DNA of 64,000 nucleotides from Pogonophryne albipinna (GCA_028583405.1 CM053253.1:13899112-13963111); one strand, 5' to 3'; counted from the stretch's first letter, positions 15,856 through 30,471 are shown. Program-made: numbers and translations. Notes: generated from the sequence alone by a model not told the origin.

Positions 15856-17102
15856 CAGGGATGCAAACTCATCAGGTATGAAAAAGGTGACAAGGATCCG
15901 AGCCCCCCGACCCCACGGAATATCGGCTTTAAAATTAGGAATAACAGAGGATTTTAGCAGTCAGAACAACTAAAGCAGCAGGTAATAATAACAGAAACGC
16001 CAAAGAGTTACATCTAATAGAAATATATAAAAGCATTTATTTTAATTGTGTAGCAGTCAGTTTATAATTTTGGCAGCACTATGAAAATGTATCTTCATGC
16101 CTCTTAGTATTTTTATAATACTTTTCTACTTTCACTTGAGGAACATTTTGATTGCAGGACTTTTACTGTAACAGAGTATTCCTACACTCTGGTACTTCTA
16201 CTTTTACTCAAGTACAAGATCTGAGTACTTCTACTTTTACTCAAGTACAAGATCTGAGTACTTCTACTTTTACTCAAGTACAAGATCTGAGTACTTCTAC
16301 TTTTACTCAAGTACAAGATCTAAGTACTTCTACTTTTACTCAAGTACAAGATCTGAGTACTTCTACTTTTACTCAAGTACAAGATCTGAGTACTTCTACT
16401 TTTACTCAAGTACAAGATCTGAGTACTTCTACTTTTACTCAAGTACAAGATCTTAGTACTTCTACTTTTATTAAGTACAAGATCTGAGTACTTCTACTAA
16501 AGTACAATATCTGAGTACTTCTACTCTAGTACAATCTCTGTACTTATACCACCTCTGTTTATAGCCTATGAAAAAAAACGAAGGCTAAAGCTAACGTTAG
16601 CAGATAGTGACAATGCTAGCTAGCTAGCTCAACGATTCCTTAAATGATATTGCGACAGAAAAACTTTTCAGTTCACATCACGCTCTGCCGCTCTGCTCTG
16701 ATTAATGGCCTGTTCTAACAGCTGTTCACCAGCGGCTCAGTCTGTGCCACAGTGACTCCGCACAGTTAACGAACACACCGTAGATAATGTAGCTGACCCT
16801 CATCCCGGAGCAGCAGAGTTCAGCCGACCCGACAGGCAGGAAGACTCGAGCACACAGCTCGCGCTTCATATATTAAAAAATAACACCATGCGCGTCATGA
16901 TGGCACATAACAGCTCGCGACCGCAGATTATTTCGGCGATTAGATAAAATGTAAATTATATTTGACGCAACTTTAGTTACATTTCCATGACTTTTCCAAA
17001 ACTTTGGGAAAAATATTGTTTTCCATAACTTTTCCAGGGCCTGGAATTTGCATTTTGAATTTCCATGACTTTTCCAGGTTTTCAATGACCGTACGAACCC
17101 TG
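15856..17102 (-). repeat. DNA-transposon-like repeat C, inverted copy of 53508-54839
   Basis: Begins CAGGGATGCAAACT and ends CCGTACGAACCCTG. Most of its left and central part matches the reverse complement of 53508-54839, for example the CCGATATTCCGTGG and GCTCGCGACC regions. The ends of the two copies differ and I found no clean TSD here, so it may be a chimera of two related elements. A 33-bp tandem array has expanded inside it. Confidence 0.65.
16193..16536 (+). repeat. 33-bp minisatellite, about ten units
   Basis: The unit contains AGTACTTCTACTTTTACTC followed by AAGTACAAGATCTG, 33 bp per period, nearly identical for the first eight units and degenerating to the right. Because 33 is a multiple of 3, it gives a spurious open frame with an 11-residue repeat. 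The related repeat at 54043-54085 holds essentially one unit, so the array expanded locally. Confidence 0.9.
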
Positions 17103-17130
17103 TATAGTTTAGTTTGGCATCTGATTTAGG

Positions 17131-18957
17131 CATGGGCGTCGCAGCCATTATATGAGGGTGGGACAAGTCCCCCCCACTTTTTCAAATGATTAGTTTAGAC
17201 CCCCCCACTTTTACCATGTGGAAAGTCCGTGAATCGGTCTATCCACTCGCCGCACTCTGTAGAGCGCTGTGTCAGTGCTTCACTATCAACTCCATTCCAT
17301 AATAAGTAATCGGGCAGTTCGATGTGTGTAGAGGTGTGTGTGGTTAACACGTAGCAGCCTGCAGTCACTCTTAAGCTGTTCGGATGAAGGTAAACACAGC
17401 GAAGGCGGTGCGTAAAAAGGCACAGCTCTTTACCCGTTGGTGCCGCACTTCTCAGAGGCGGAGTTACACGTCCCGCTGCCTCCTGATGCTGCCTGCAGCC
17501 ATTTCATGAAGTGAAGGAGGTTTTCCTTCTATAAAACAGCTGCGGGCAGCAGATACCGTGAGAGTCCCGGACATGAATTCATAGATCAAGGCAGACTGGT
17601 TTACTCTGCTGTTTTTCCAATCCGGTGCTTAAACAAATAGCTCTACACCCCTGGTCGACATGTCCTTAAAATGAAGTCAGAGTTTGAAATATATCTCAAA
17701 TAATGTATGCACTGCCATTTCCCCACATCAACATAACAGTCTGCAATGAAACGGTTGTCTCCTGTGCGCTCCTCTTCCTACTTGGCGCACCGGTAACTTT
17801 CTCGTGCGCACGAGAGGCTGAGACCAGGCTGAGCCACAGCTGAGACCAGGCTGAGGAACATCACAAAAGCCATTTTCAACGGCTATCTGGTGAAAGATGA
17901 ACTAGGCTACTGGATGAAATAATATGACTGGTATAGGTGCGAAAATTAAACACGTTTTGAAAAAAATATTATGATAAAATATTTTTATATATTTATAATT
18001 CTGCAAATATTACGATAAACTCACAGCTATTTCGCGGCCCGGCAGTAACACCTGGGGGTTGGGAACCCCTGCTTTAAGGTACTCTCTCAAAATGGTAATT
18101 TGCATTATGTTTTAATTATACTTCTTATCATTCAGAAGCTTTTTGTGTGTGATTATGTTTTACTGAGTGCTTATAGGCCATTTCCATCCCAGTATTCAGT
18201 TAACTGTTTATTTTCTGTGCACATTACATAGATAGCTAATATTCTACTGCTTGGGACTTTGAGTCTTCAAAATGTCCAATGTCACAGACTGGGACTTACT
18301 TTAGAGTCAGTTGTATTTACATTCAGTATGACTTGTTATGATTCAATGTTGATGAAAGGGAAATGACAGTTTCCCTTTCATCAACATTGAATCATCCATC
18401 CATCTCATCCCAGAATTTTAAGGAAATCAGTGGGGATATTGAAAAGGAAACATTTCAGTCAAGGGGCATCATATGACCAATATAGACAGAAGAGCAACAT
18501 TTATTTGAACATTTAAGTCAATGATACCATTTCTAGGTGAACTTAACATCTGTATGGAGTCAGATCAGTCTCTATATTAATAAATGCTCACAGAAGGATT
18601 CACAAATGTATTTTGCGATTTATATATAAATGACTCTCCACAACAATATCTCTCAATGCACTCACAAATATGTATTGTTGTATATAAATGTACAAAAAAT
18701 GGGCATTTAAACTGCTTTTTATTAATTCAAAGACGGCTCTGAATTAATAATCAAATATGTTTCCTTTCTTTACTACTGGATGAAATTACAAAATGTACCC
18801 ATCATTTTCCTCATGCTAGTATAGCCACATAAAAGTATCAAACCACCTGTTAAAACGCACCAGAATACAGGAAATCTATTTTATTTCGTGGGGGAGGACC
18901 CCCACACCCCCCTTTAGAAATGTCCCCCCCACATTCAGGATGCTTCCTACGCCCATG
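17131..18957 (+). mobile_element. hAT element, family D copy 2 (TSD gatttagg), opposite orientation to copy 1
   Basis: Begins CATGGGCGTCGCAGCC and ends GCTTCCTACGCCCATG. The octamer gatttagg flanks at 17123-17130 and 18958-18965. Its ends and the segment 18075-18950 are the reverse complement of copy 1. The part at about 17310-18071 is foreign to copy 1 and ends GGGTTGGGAACCCCTG, the terminus of another hAT type. Confidence 0.88.
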
Positions 18958-19491
18958 GATTTAGGGGATTAAACAATACACTCGTTGTATTTGTTACCTG
19001 GTGGTTACTTACTTGGTCGTCACTAGGGCACTTTTAATCGTGTTGCTGCGTGCTGCTGCACCACACACCCGCCGTGGCCTGTCTGACTGAGTGACTGACT
19101 GTCAGCTCTGCGCGCTGCGCGTTCACGTTGAGAACAGGGAAGGGAGGGGCTGCAGCCAGGGCATGTACGGGAGTGCCGCGGGGCACGTGTGGGGATGTCT
19201 GACAAAATTACAACGCGCATTTGGGGCATTGTTGTATATATTAGAAGCTTTTAATCCAGAATTGATCGATGTTACCATGAGCCACATACAGTACACTGAA
19301 AAAGAAAAACTGTAAAAAACGAACTTTCAAAAGGGCACATTGCTGTCCAAAGGGCAAAACGGGCAGGTGCTCAAGCACTACCTAGAGTCTATGTGTGCAC
19401 GTCTCTGAGTAGGTTCCACAAGAAGACATAAACAACAGAACAACAAAAGGACATCATACAGCAAAATGTACAGGAATTACAATTTACATAT

Positions 19492-20768
19492 TTAACCACA
19501 TGTACAGGTACCAACAGCATCTGATTGTGTAGCATCCAACCGAGCTTTAAAAACATGTAATGGTACTAGCTTGGTAATTTTCCATTCTTTTTGCAGACTG
19601 TTCCATGTTAGTGGAGCTGCACATCTAAAAGCTTTCTTCCCTAAGACAGTCCTAGCACTTGGCACATTTAATAAAACCACAGCATGCGATCTCAGGCAAT
19701 AAGTACTTTCAATTCGCAGAGAGATCAGGGAGCAGATATAAGATGTAGTTTATCCAACATGGCTTTGTAAATGAAAAAGTACCAGTGACTGAGCCTCCGT
19801 ACAGTAAGTGATGGCATAACCGCCTTGGTATACAGGGTACAGTGATGCATAAGTGCTTTACAATTTGTCAAAAATCTCAGTGCACTGTGATACGCAGCAT
19901 CTAACTTGCTCAGGTAATTGGCAGGTGCATTCATACAAATCACCATAGTTCAGCACAGGTAAAAAGGTCACAGTGACTAGCCTTTTCCTGGCCTCAAGCG
20001 AGAAACAGGACTTGTTCCTGAAAAAGAAACCTAGCCTAACCCTCAGTTTTTTAAGCAGGTTATTGACATGAAATTTAAAAGAGAGACAATCATCAAGCCA
20101 GATACCTAGGTATTTATAACAGGCAACCACTTCAAGTGTTGTTCCTTGCGTAGTTACAATATCCAATCTAAAACAGGCTCTGGTGTCTTTTTTGCTTTTG
20201 AAAAGAGCATTACCTTGGTTTTATCCACATTTAAAAGAAGCTTTAATTCAGAGAGCTGAGTCTGAATAGTGTTAAAAACAGCCTGTAATTTAACAACAGC
20301 CTCTTTAATGGAGGGACCTGCACAATACATCACAGTATCATCCGCATAAAAATGTAAAGCTTCATCCACATTATCACCTATGCTGTTAATATATATGGAG
20401 AATAAAAGTGGTCCTAAAACAGAACCTTGTGGTACACTATTAGAAATGTTTAACCACTCAGAAGACAGCTCATCTAAATGAACACATTGGGACCTTTCAG
20501 AGAGGTAGTTCACAAACCACCCCACTGCATGGCTGGATATGCCAATACTGAGTAGCCTCTGCTTTAAAATGCGATGATCAACGGTGTCAAACGCTTTGGA
20601 AAGGTCAATAAACAGAGCTGCACAACTCTGCTTATTATCTAAATAACTAGTAATGTCATTCACCACTTTCATTGTCACAGTGATGGTGCTGTGTTTCTTT
20701 CTGAATCCTGACTGATGTTCAGACAGGATATCATTTATACATAAAAACTCCTTTACTTGTTCACTCAA
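19492..20768 (-). pseudogene. LINE reverse transcriptase, 5'-truncated
   Basis: Frame 20768-20154 contains the RT landmarks FIDLSKAFDTVDH (palm), [13 protein letters not shown] and the catalytic box FYADDTVMY. It then shifts to frame 20166-19858 with LGIWLDDCLSFKFH, and later to 19680-19492. This order fits L2/Rex1/Jockey-type non-LTR elements. The endonuclease domain is absent, and frameshifts near 20160 and 19860 make it inactive. Confidence 0.8.
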
Positions 20769-20802
20769 GTAAAGGAGTTTTTAAGTATAAATGATATCAG
20801 TC
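20727..20802. repeat. Inverted duplication (hairpin) at the LINE 5' end
   Basis: The last LINE sequence (GATATCATTTATACATAAAAAC...) is followed after a 4-6-base centre by its own reverse complement (CAAGTAAAGGAGTTTTTAAG...). Arms are about 33 bp with one mismatch. Such 5' inversions can arise during target-primed insertion. Confidence 0.85.
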
Positions 20803-20805
20803 TGT

Positions 20806-22450
20806 AATGCGTGTTTCCAGTCGCAAAAACCTTTGCCAGTAAAAGCCGCATCAGATGAAGACGTATTTACTTTAAACTGTCTACAGGGGAAACAAAAGGC
20901 TGCGTCTGCTTTTAACGAATATTCAAAGCCATGGTCTGTTGTCATGCAGCGGCAAAAGTGCGCTTCTTTCCTGAAAACAATCTCCCTGGATACAGTGGCG
21001 GAGCCAGGACATTTTCAGTGGGGTGGCCAGGATGGAACCAGTGATCATTTTGGGGTGGCATTGAAATCACTATTATATGAACATAAAAATACATCTCACT
21101 TTAAAATAAGGGGTTATTTAAGGCACCTACAACACACCTCTACATTATTTGGGATCAAGTGGTGGAATAGATCAAATAATATTCAGTATATCTAACAATT
21201 TATTTCGTATTCCCGCAGGCAAAGTATCAACGAAGCTTACATTATACAAATGTAATGCAATATACAGACTGTTTAGCTTATGGTGATCAGCAGCACAATG
21301 GGCTCATTCTCTCAGTGTATCATCAGGAATACAGAGACACACACACATCATTTAAATAAGAGTTTTTAAATTAAATGATAGGTTAAGAATAAACATCTTA
21401 AAGTAAATAACAATAAACAATAGCCCTTAACCCTGTAAGGCCCCCGGTTGTAATTTTACAACATTACTTTAAGCTATCCTAAAAAAGTCAGTAAATGTTC
21501 AGGGGTAGACATTAAGGGTAAAATGCCACTGGCCCTCCGGGCCGGTGGAATTGTATTGTCACTGGCCCCACCATTGTAACCACTGGCCCGGAGCATTCGT
21601 CCAAAAAAAATCGACTAATAATGAAGAAAATTAACACATTTGTTGCAATAGTAATTTATGCACTAACTACATTACTACTTGTACTACAACATTTGAATAA
21701 TCAGGTCTTCCTCATTTTCCTCAATTGTTCATATTTGGTTTATTAAAATAATGATATTGTGGTCATTGATAAAAAATGTCTGCTATTATTATGAGTATTA
21801 TTATTTGTATAATGCGCTTTCTGCCTTCCTGTCATTAGGAGTTAGAAATGTAATGGCTATGTAGCAGATTAGATAAGAACCTTCATTATCCTAAACTGCT
21901 GGGACATTTCCCTATAGCTAATACCTTTATATTGTCTACTCTTCACTTACTTGTCAGCATAGGTCGGCATTGATGTATAGAGCCGACAGAAGACCTTGTT
22001 TATATTGGCATCATATTGAGAGGTACAGCCAGTGACACGTCCTAAAACCAGGAAGTAAGCTGCGGGTTCCCTCGACAAAAAGCAATGGGAGTAGTTATAC
22101 AAATGCCGCTTTCATCTCATTAGTATGCATAAAAAAGTGACAGGTGACACGCCCCAAATTATGCAAATGAGCTAAGTCCCATCTCCCATTGTTCGAGACC
22201 CTTTGATGTGATTGGGTACAATCATGTTAATTAGCTAAGTCCCGCCTCCCATTGTTCGAGACCCTTTGATGTGAGATAACAGGTAGGTGTGAAACATTTT
22301 TTTCATAATGTTCTAAAATAGTTTGGGCCCCCGTGGTGAGAGTGTTTGGGGTGGCCAATAGGGTGGCCAGGATTCAGCCACGCCACTGCCTGGATAACGA
22401 TCCAGTTTCACCTGTTGGGTTTATTAACCCCAAGATCATCTGGGGCTGTT
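20806..22450 (+). other. Unidentified coding-like sequence interrupted by a hAT element
   Basis: From about 20806 a plus-strand frame encodes CNACFQSQKPLPVKAASDED and continues to 20992. If the hAT at 20993-22388 and one TSD copy are removed, the same frame continues about 20 codons (ending in FINPKIIWGC) to a TGA near 22452. I do not recognise the family. It could be a gene fragment carried by the outer hAT element or a piece of an unknown transposase. The acidic ORF downstream (22510-22570) comes from a (GGA)n tract. Confidence 0.35.
20993..22388. mobile_element. Non-autonomous hAT element (TSD cctggata)
   Basis: Ends CAGTGGCGGAGCCAGG and CAGCCACGCCACTG. Octamer cctggata flanks at 20985-20992 and 22389-22396. 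Subterminal GGGGTGGCCAGGAT is shared by both ends. Near its right side a segment of about 66 bp starting AGCTAAGTCCC is tandemly duplicated (about 22171-22270). No transposase. Confidence 0.9.
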
Positions 22451-22525
22451 GATCTTTGAGTGGTTGCTGGCCCAATACTACCTGTTGATGTGCTGCAAGG
22501 TAGCATCTAGTGGAGGCACCGACAC

Positions 22526-22567
22526 GACGGAGGAGGAGGAGGAGGAGGAGGAGGAGGAGGAGGAGGA
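22526..22567 (+). repeat. (GGA)n microsatellite
   Basis: Uninterrupted GAG/GGA triplets. It creates artificial poly-Glu, poly-Arg and poly-Ser frames. Confidence 0.9.
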
Positions 22568-24145
22568 TGATGCTGGCGGGTGTGGCAACGCAGGTGGTGA
22601 TGGTAGGGGCACAAGGAGCTGTGACTCGGAGGACAGCGTTGGTGGCGGCCGCCTTGATGAGTCAAGGCTTGGGCTCGCTAACTCAACCCCGGAGTTTGCC
22701 GAGGTCAAGCTTGTGACATTAAGGCATGCTGCTGCAACGGCATGGTGCAGGGTCGCCAGGCCAGCAGCTGCATCGGCTGCAGTTCTTTCATCGCTATTTC
22801 GTTTTTAATAAATCCTTAGACCTTTTAAGCCAATTTCTGATGTCCATTTTGTAATTCAAACAGAAATGGGAGTCTACCGAATGCACAATAAACAATAAAC
22901 AAATCCAGAATAGGTGGCAGAGTGTGACGCTGTGACTGGTCTAAATGTGGATGAATCACAAATCACAACAGATACATGAATTTATTTGACATAGCCTGCG
23001 ATTTTTTAGTTTTAGTTACTATCTGACATCACATACATCGTAGCATAAAAGTTCACCTTTATTTATAATTTAAAAAATATATATATATTAAAGAATATAT
23101 TTATTTTTATTTTTATAAATAATAAAAATCGTGTTCATTGGGGGAGGGCAGGAATGTCAAATGGGAGGGCATGGACCTCCCTGGCCCTCCCACGGCGCCG
23201 GGCATGGCCCTACCTTAGCCCGACCATGAAAAATGATGTTAAAGTAAGCATGTTGAGAACATGGATTGCGAAAATCTACCGGTCGTGTCCACAACACACA
23301 AACTGATCCTGCTGTAACAACAAGTGCACGTTACTGACGCAATATGGTTGAGACCATTCGGGATTATGCTAGAGGGGTGCAAGGAATAGTCTAAGTAGTG
23401 GGGGAGTTTTATAGCGCGGCCGCGGTCAGATCAAAATGCCTCCGAATGCAATTTGAACAGACCTACAGCCAATCAGAGCAACGAAACGTTGGGTCTCCTG
23501 CGTCATGCATTTCTGATTCGTCACGTTCACAGTGAAAAGTCCCCAAACTCGCGCCGAGTAAATTGCAGACAGACAGCAGAACTTCTAGGATTAATTGTAT
23601 ATTTCGGATGGATAGATTTGTTCTTAAACGCCCTCGCATTGAGGTACAAGTCGAACAGGTGCCAGAGTCACACGACCCACCTGAAGAGTGAATAGTGAGT
23701 TTTGAATATATTTTGTAATAATGGGTCATTTTAAAAAGTGTTTTGTTTGACAATAGAGATACAGGCTACCTGTTGTGTGCTGTGTCTGTCTCTCTCCCTC
23801 ACTCTCCCTCACTCTCTCTCTCCCTCTCTCTCTCCTTGTCAATTATATATGCCAACTTTTCTTGTTTCTGCCGCTGCGTAGCATGTTGTAACAACGTGGA
23901 ATTAGCAGAATAGGCTATTGTATTGTTTAACTCACACCTGTTGCTCTCGATGTAATTTAGCTGATAAAAGGAGACTAATAAAAGCCTCACGCGTGCGTTT
24001 CACTGTCAAGGGGTGCGATATAGCGTGTATGTAATTACCTATGGTAAATACATTACAAATACTGACTTGAGCCCCACCACTGTATGCGTTAGCCCTACCA
24101 TAGGTTACCCAACAAAAATACTCTGGCGCCGCCACTGCTTACAGG

Positions 24146-26224
24146 AACAGCGATTGAGTAAATGTAGATACCACTGAAAACAACAATATGGACTGCAGAA
24201 ATGTGCATTTGTTCCTTATTCGTGACTTACAACATTGTTTTTTTCCTCACTCCTGTAAAATAAATCTCTAGATTGCTGGTGAAATTTCTAGCGTTTTAAT
24301 CGAATAATATAATGAACCCAGTCACAAACAACAATGACATTGCTGGTAAAATACTGATAATTGCTGATAATCATTACTCAAACTAAAATTAAAACCCTTT
24401 TTCCGAGTTCTCCATTTTAAAAGAGTGTAGGCCTTCTCACCCTACTGAGAATGTATCAACAATAACGAATTTTAGTTGTGCAATAATCACCTGGGAAGAT
24501 GTATATGACGTATATATCACACCCACCTCCTTCCGCTGTGTGAGGCCCCAAGCAGTCTGCCTGATCTGGTCACACCGGTATTAATGTATTGTGTTTTTAT
24601 CACTTCTTCATTCGTATAATGTTTAATGCTTTGTCAATCACTTTGTGACTATGGATCATTGGATCATAGAGGCTACTACAGTGGACAGCTTTTCAAAAGG
24701 TGTTTACTTGTATATGCATGGGTTTTGATGGCACGGTTGCACCATCAGCCACTACATAGCACCCTATTGCATCATGCCATACACTGCTACTCAGTGGAAA
24801 GTCAGTGTAAGTGCATGATACATTTCTCTAAACCAAGATGGACGACAGAATGTCAGATGGACCCAGAGCCAATAGAATATAGAATAGAAATAGAATTTCT
24901 ATCTATATGGTGCTGGATGGACCGAATCACTCGTCGATATCTTGCCAATCCTTTTATGGAAAGCGCCCCCTGCAGGTATAACAATGTTGGTGATATAAAG
25001 TAACAACTAAGAAATCATATAATTCATAAATTGTCAAAGTATTGATTTTATGTTTGCAGGAAATTCTGATTAACCACCTGTCCACTAAAGTGGACGTCAT
25101 GCAACACTGGCTATATTTCAACTACAATTCATACTGTTAATGCTACTGTTGTTCTTGAAAATACTTCATTTGCAATATCTTTTTGGGCCATAAATCAATA
25201 TACTTATGTTATTATAATGTAATTTTAAGTTTGCACATCTTTATTTATCATTTTTTCCAAATGTACATGTCTTTAATTCAAACTTTAACGCATACTGTCC
25301 ACCTGAGTGGACATATAAAACGTTTTTTTCTAAATTTGTAAACTAGATAAAAAGAAGAAGTTAAAATCTTGTTTTTATGGCCGTGATGCAGCCAGTCAGG
25401 ATGCTCTCTACATATAAAATGTGCACTACTACCACCGGCACCTACAGCACTGTTTTGGAAAATCACTTTAGTAATTTGACAACTGTAGGTTGTTCCCACT
25501 CTCAAACTACAAACTTTCAACAGCCGTTAAGATGGTTGTACCAGAAACCAAAGTAATGAAGGAAAGCATTGTAGATGTGTAAATCTGTGTATCACTTCAT
25601 TTCAATTCCTCAAAATCCATTATTAACTGGAGATAGCTGCTTGTCATGCATTCATCTTGAAAATAAGGGACCATTGTTGTATTGTCAATGCAGGTCACAT
25701 AAATGTTCAAATAATACAAAAATAAATCTAGAATTGTCTGAAGAAAACTGTCACATGTAACAATCACAATTTTCATAATCAATTTATAATAAATGTCAAT
25801 CAGTCAAACAGCAGCCGTTGGCGCACGATGACTAAACAAAAATAACAAGATCAGAATATCATTTGTCGTATCATTGATCATTTTTAGTTATTCAACGTCT
25901 CGGAAGAAGACGAAAACTAAATGAACCACATGAATGAGCTGCTGTTTCATTACAAATATACACATATCATATAAAGCAATACAGTTACCCCACTTCTGTA
26001 GAAAGGACAGATGGCCGATGAGAACAATAACTTCCATACTAGGTTGAGTATTACTTTCTTTAACATGTGCAATAATATTGTATGTGAGGCTAAACCTGGA
26101 GATTTGTAAAGCCTCATGTATAATAATCATCGATTATAGGTTCTACTGTAAGAGTACATATATTTTGATTGTCTCACAGAGAAGACATATGCCAGTCAGT
26201 CATTGATCCCCAAAAATACACAGC
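24146..26224. other. Spacer between the hAT cluster and SULT copy 2; no gene seen
   Basis: Contains a copy (about 24470-24778) of the repeat at 12655-12840. Otherwise AT-rich. Paired motifs CTGTCCACTAAAGTGGAC (about 25078) and GTCCACCTGAGTGGAC (about 25298) are short palindromes of unknown nature. No exon was recognised. Confidence 0.45.
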
Positions 26225-26228
26225 CCGT

Positions 26229-27627
26229 TGTTACGACCCTGGGTCGTTATGTTGTTTGTGTGCAGGTATTTTCTTCCTCCTCCTGTGTCTGTGGCTGCGT
26301 ATGAGTGAACAGGTGGTGCCCGGTAGCTGATTGGAGGCCCTCGACAGGCTGATTGGTCCACCTGGGGAGTGTTGAAGCAAACACAGTAGTGGTGGCTTAA
26401 AGCCCACCTCTGCTCCGCGCCGTTCGTTAGATGAGCCTGGTCAGATTAATAAGAGAAGGAGTTCAAAACACCGGCATAAAAGTTATAACAATAATCTGAT
26501 TTTAATGGTAAAAAACACCAATACAAATTACAGAGTACTCCGGGCTCCCAGCTCTACTGCTGTGCGATACAGGTATCGGGACCAGCCAGTCAGAAACAAG
26601 GGGGGGGGCATTTTGCATAAATAAACAACAGTATATATGGACATTTTTGGGGCGGAGATGTGGGTCGGCTCTTCCGTCCCATTTTACTCCTAAGTGAAGC
26701 GTGAGAGCCTCGGAACTAGTCAAGGTCAGAATCACTTTTTATCTTCCACCTAACTTCACTCCTTTACTTTCCCAGGGAAGATTTCACACAAACTATTCTT
26801 TCCCAAAACAATCAAACATTGTACACAGATATATTGGTGCTTGAGATTATATTGGCCCCAGGAAGAACCTTGAATAAGAACATGTGCATGTGCTGGTGGG
26901 GGGGAAAGTGTATGTGTGTGTGTGTGCTGATATCTGGGTCAGTGAGTGTATGTGTGTGTGCTGGAGACAGGAGGTGTAAGTGTGTGTGTCAGGGTATCTT
27001 GGTCATTGAGTGTAAGTGAAAAGGGTTATATATATAGGATTACTTTAAAACAGTCCCAAATAATACATGTTCACTTCAATACAGTTCAAGATAATACCTG
27101 TTTACTTTAATACAGTTTAGAACAATATCTGTTTGCTTTAGGAGACGGGAGGGTATTTAACTGCAGCCGTGCAGTTCCTCGGCCGTTCTCACTGACTCCG
27201 CTTCTCCTACTCCCAACGCGGCGCCTTTTGTAATATTCTGTTCTGTGGTGCTGAGAGCGCACCTTGGTATCGTTGTGTCCTTCTCCTCTGGCTACGGGCC
27301 AGTGTCACTTTACCTGTCTTTGTAAGACAGATATATGGTCTCCGGAGTGCAAACCCCTTTTGTTTTCTTTTCCCTTTTGGACTGATCGTTTTCTCCTGTT
27401 TACGTTAGTGTAGGTAAGAAGCTTGTATATTTATTTTTTTCTCTCGGTTAGGTAAGATTTTGAGTTGTAAGGTTTGTTTTCTTTTTAGTTGGTTTTGCTA
27501 CTCCTGTTTGTTTTTGTATATTGTTTTTTGGTAAATAAATTTACCAAACGCTTTCTCTGACTCGGTGTCCGTGTTCTTGGGAGTGGGAAGAGTGGGGGAG
27601 AGTGCACATTTTAACATTTTTTTAACA
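26229..27627 (+). mobile_element. Probable solo LTR (TSD ccgt) just past the SULT copy 2 stop codon
   Basis: Starts TGTTACGACCCTGGG and ends TTTAACA (TG...CA form). The tetramer ccgt flanks it at 26225-26228 and 27628-27631. Near the right side is AATAAA (about 27533) after a T-rich stretch, plausible for an LTR R/U5 region. No gag or pol sequence was recognised, so it reads as a solo LTR of about 1.4 kb. The middle (about 26390-26900) may be a further insertion. Orientation is inferred from the AATAAA. Confidence 0.6.
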
Positions 27628-27641
27628 CCGTCCAGTTCTGT

Positions 27642-30101
<2,460 letters not shown>

Positions 30102-30471
30102 GGTGAATGCTGCTGGTTACTCCGCTCTATATCTGAAACTTTTCTCTTCTCCTGCTGAAGCCTTTCCCTTTTTGCATTCCTGTCTCTTCTCACACTACAC
30201 AGCATTACATTGGAGGCAGAGTCCCAGATACATGGTCTTCTAGTCCCTCCCCTTTCCCCTAGATACAAGTCAACCTTTTAAATCCTTTAAGGATTTTACT
30301 TCCATGCCCTGATTCAGGGGTGTGTTTAAACTCTCAAACACAAATGCAAGGTTTTCCATTCAAAGCACAACAAACACTGTCAATGTTGGAAATATAAATA
30401 CATTACCAGGGGGCTCAAAGAGTTTAATATTCCCCCTGTCTTGCCCCTAAATAAGTTCCCACTTACACAGT

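Larger units (their letters stand above)
15344..19407. mobile_element. hAT element inside the LINE (TSD agtaggtt)
   Basis: Left end CAGTGGCGTGCACAGAC, right end GTGTGCACGTCTCTG; imperfect inverted repeat. The same internal subterminal words GGGCAGGTGCTCAAG occur at both ends. The octamer agtaggtt flanks at 15336-15343 and 19408-19415. It contains repeat C (15856-17102) and hAT D copy 2. Confidence 0.85.
15250..20768 (-). mobile_element. Non-LTR retrotransposon (L2/Rex1-like), 3' end at 15250, split by a hAT insertion
   Basis: Reading the minus strand, reverse-transcriptase sequence runs from 20768 to about 19492, is interrupted by the hAT at 15344-19407, and resumes to a 3' tail (ACCTGGATAAATAAAGG followed by TTGAA repeats) near 15250. 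The octamer agtaggtt on both sides of the hAT lets the two halves be rejoined. The 5' end is truncated at about 20765, where an inverted duplication begins. Confidence 0.75.
14896..24137. mobile_element. Composite 9.2-kb hAT element (TSD cttacagg) hosting several nested insertions
   Basis: The left end CAGTGGCGGCGCCAG is matched by CTGGCGCCGCCACTG at the right end, a 15-bp perfect inverted repeat. The octamer cttacagg occurs at 14888-14895 and again at 24138-24145. Inside are a LINE (split), a hAT at 15344-19407, another hAT at 20993-22388 and unassigned sequence at 22400-24100 with a (GGA)n tract. I saw no transposase belonging to the outer element. It sits between the two SULT genes and accounts for much of the distance between them. 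Confidence 0.85.

Noticed and set aside
16152..16487. 111-codon ORF with an 11-residue repeat
   Set aside because: It is the 33-bp minisatellite read in frame; no start context or homologous protein.
16193..16536. Possible CRISPR-like repeat array
   Set aside because: Units are contiguous without unique spacers, and the genome is eukaryotic.
22449..22808. ORFs with poly-Glu, poly-Arg or poly-Ser
   Set aside because: Produced by the (GGA)n tract; no conserved domain on either strand.
24138..24200. Possible 5' non-coding SULT exon ending CCT|GTAAGT (minus strand) at the hAT target site
   Set aside because: The donor-like sequence is also the hAT target duplication and no coding or conserved sequence supports an exon.
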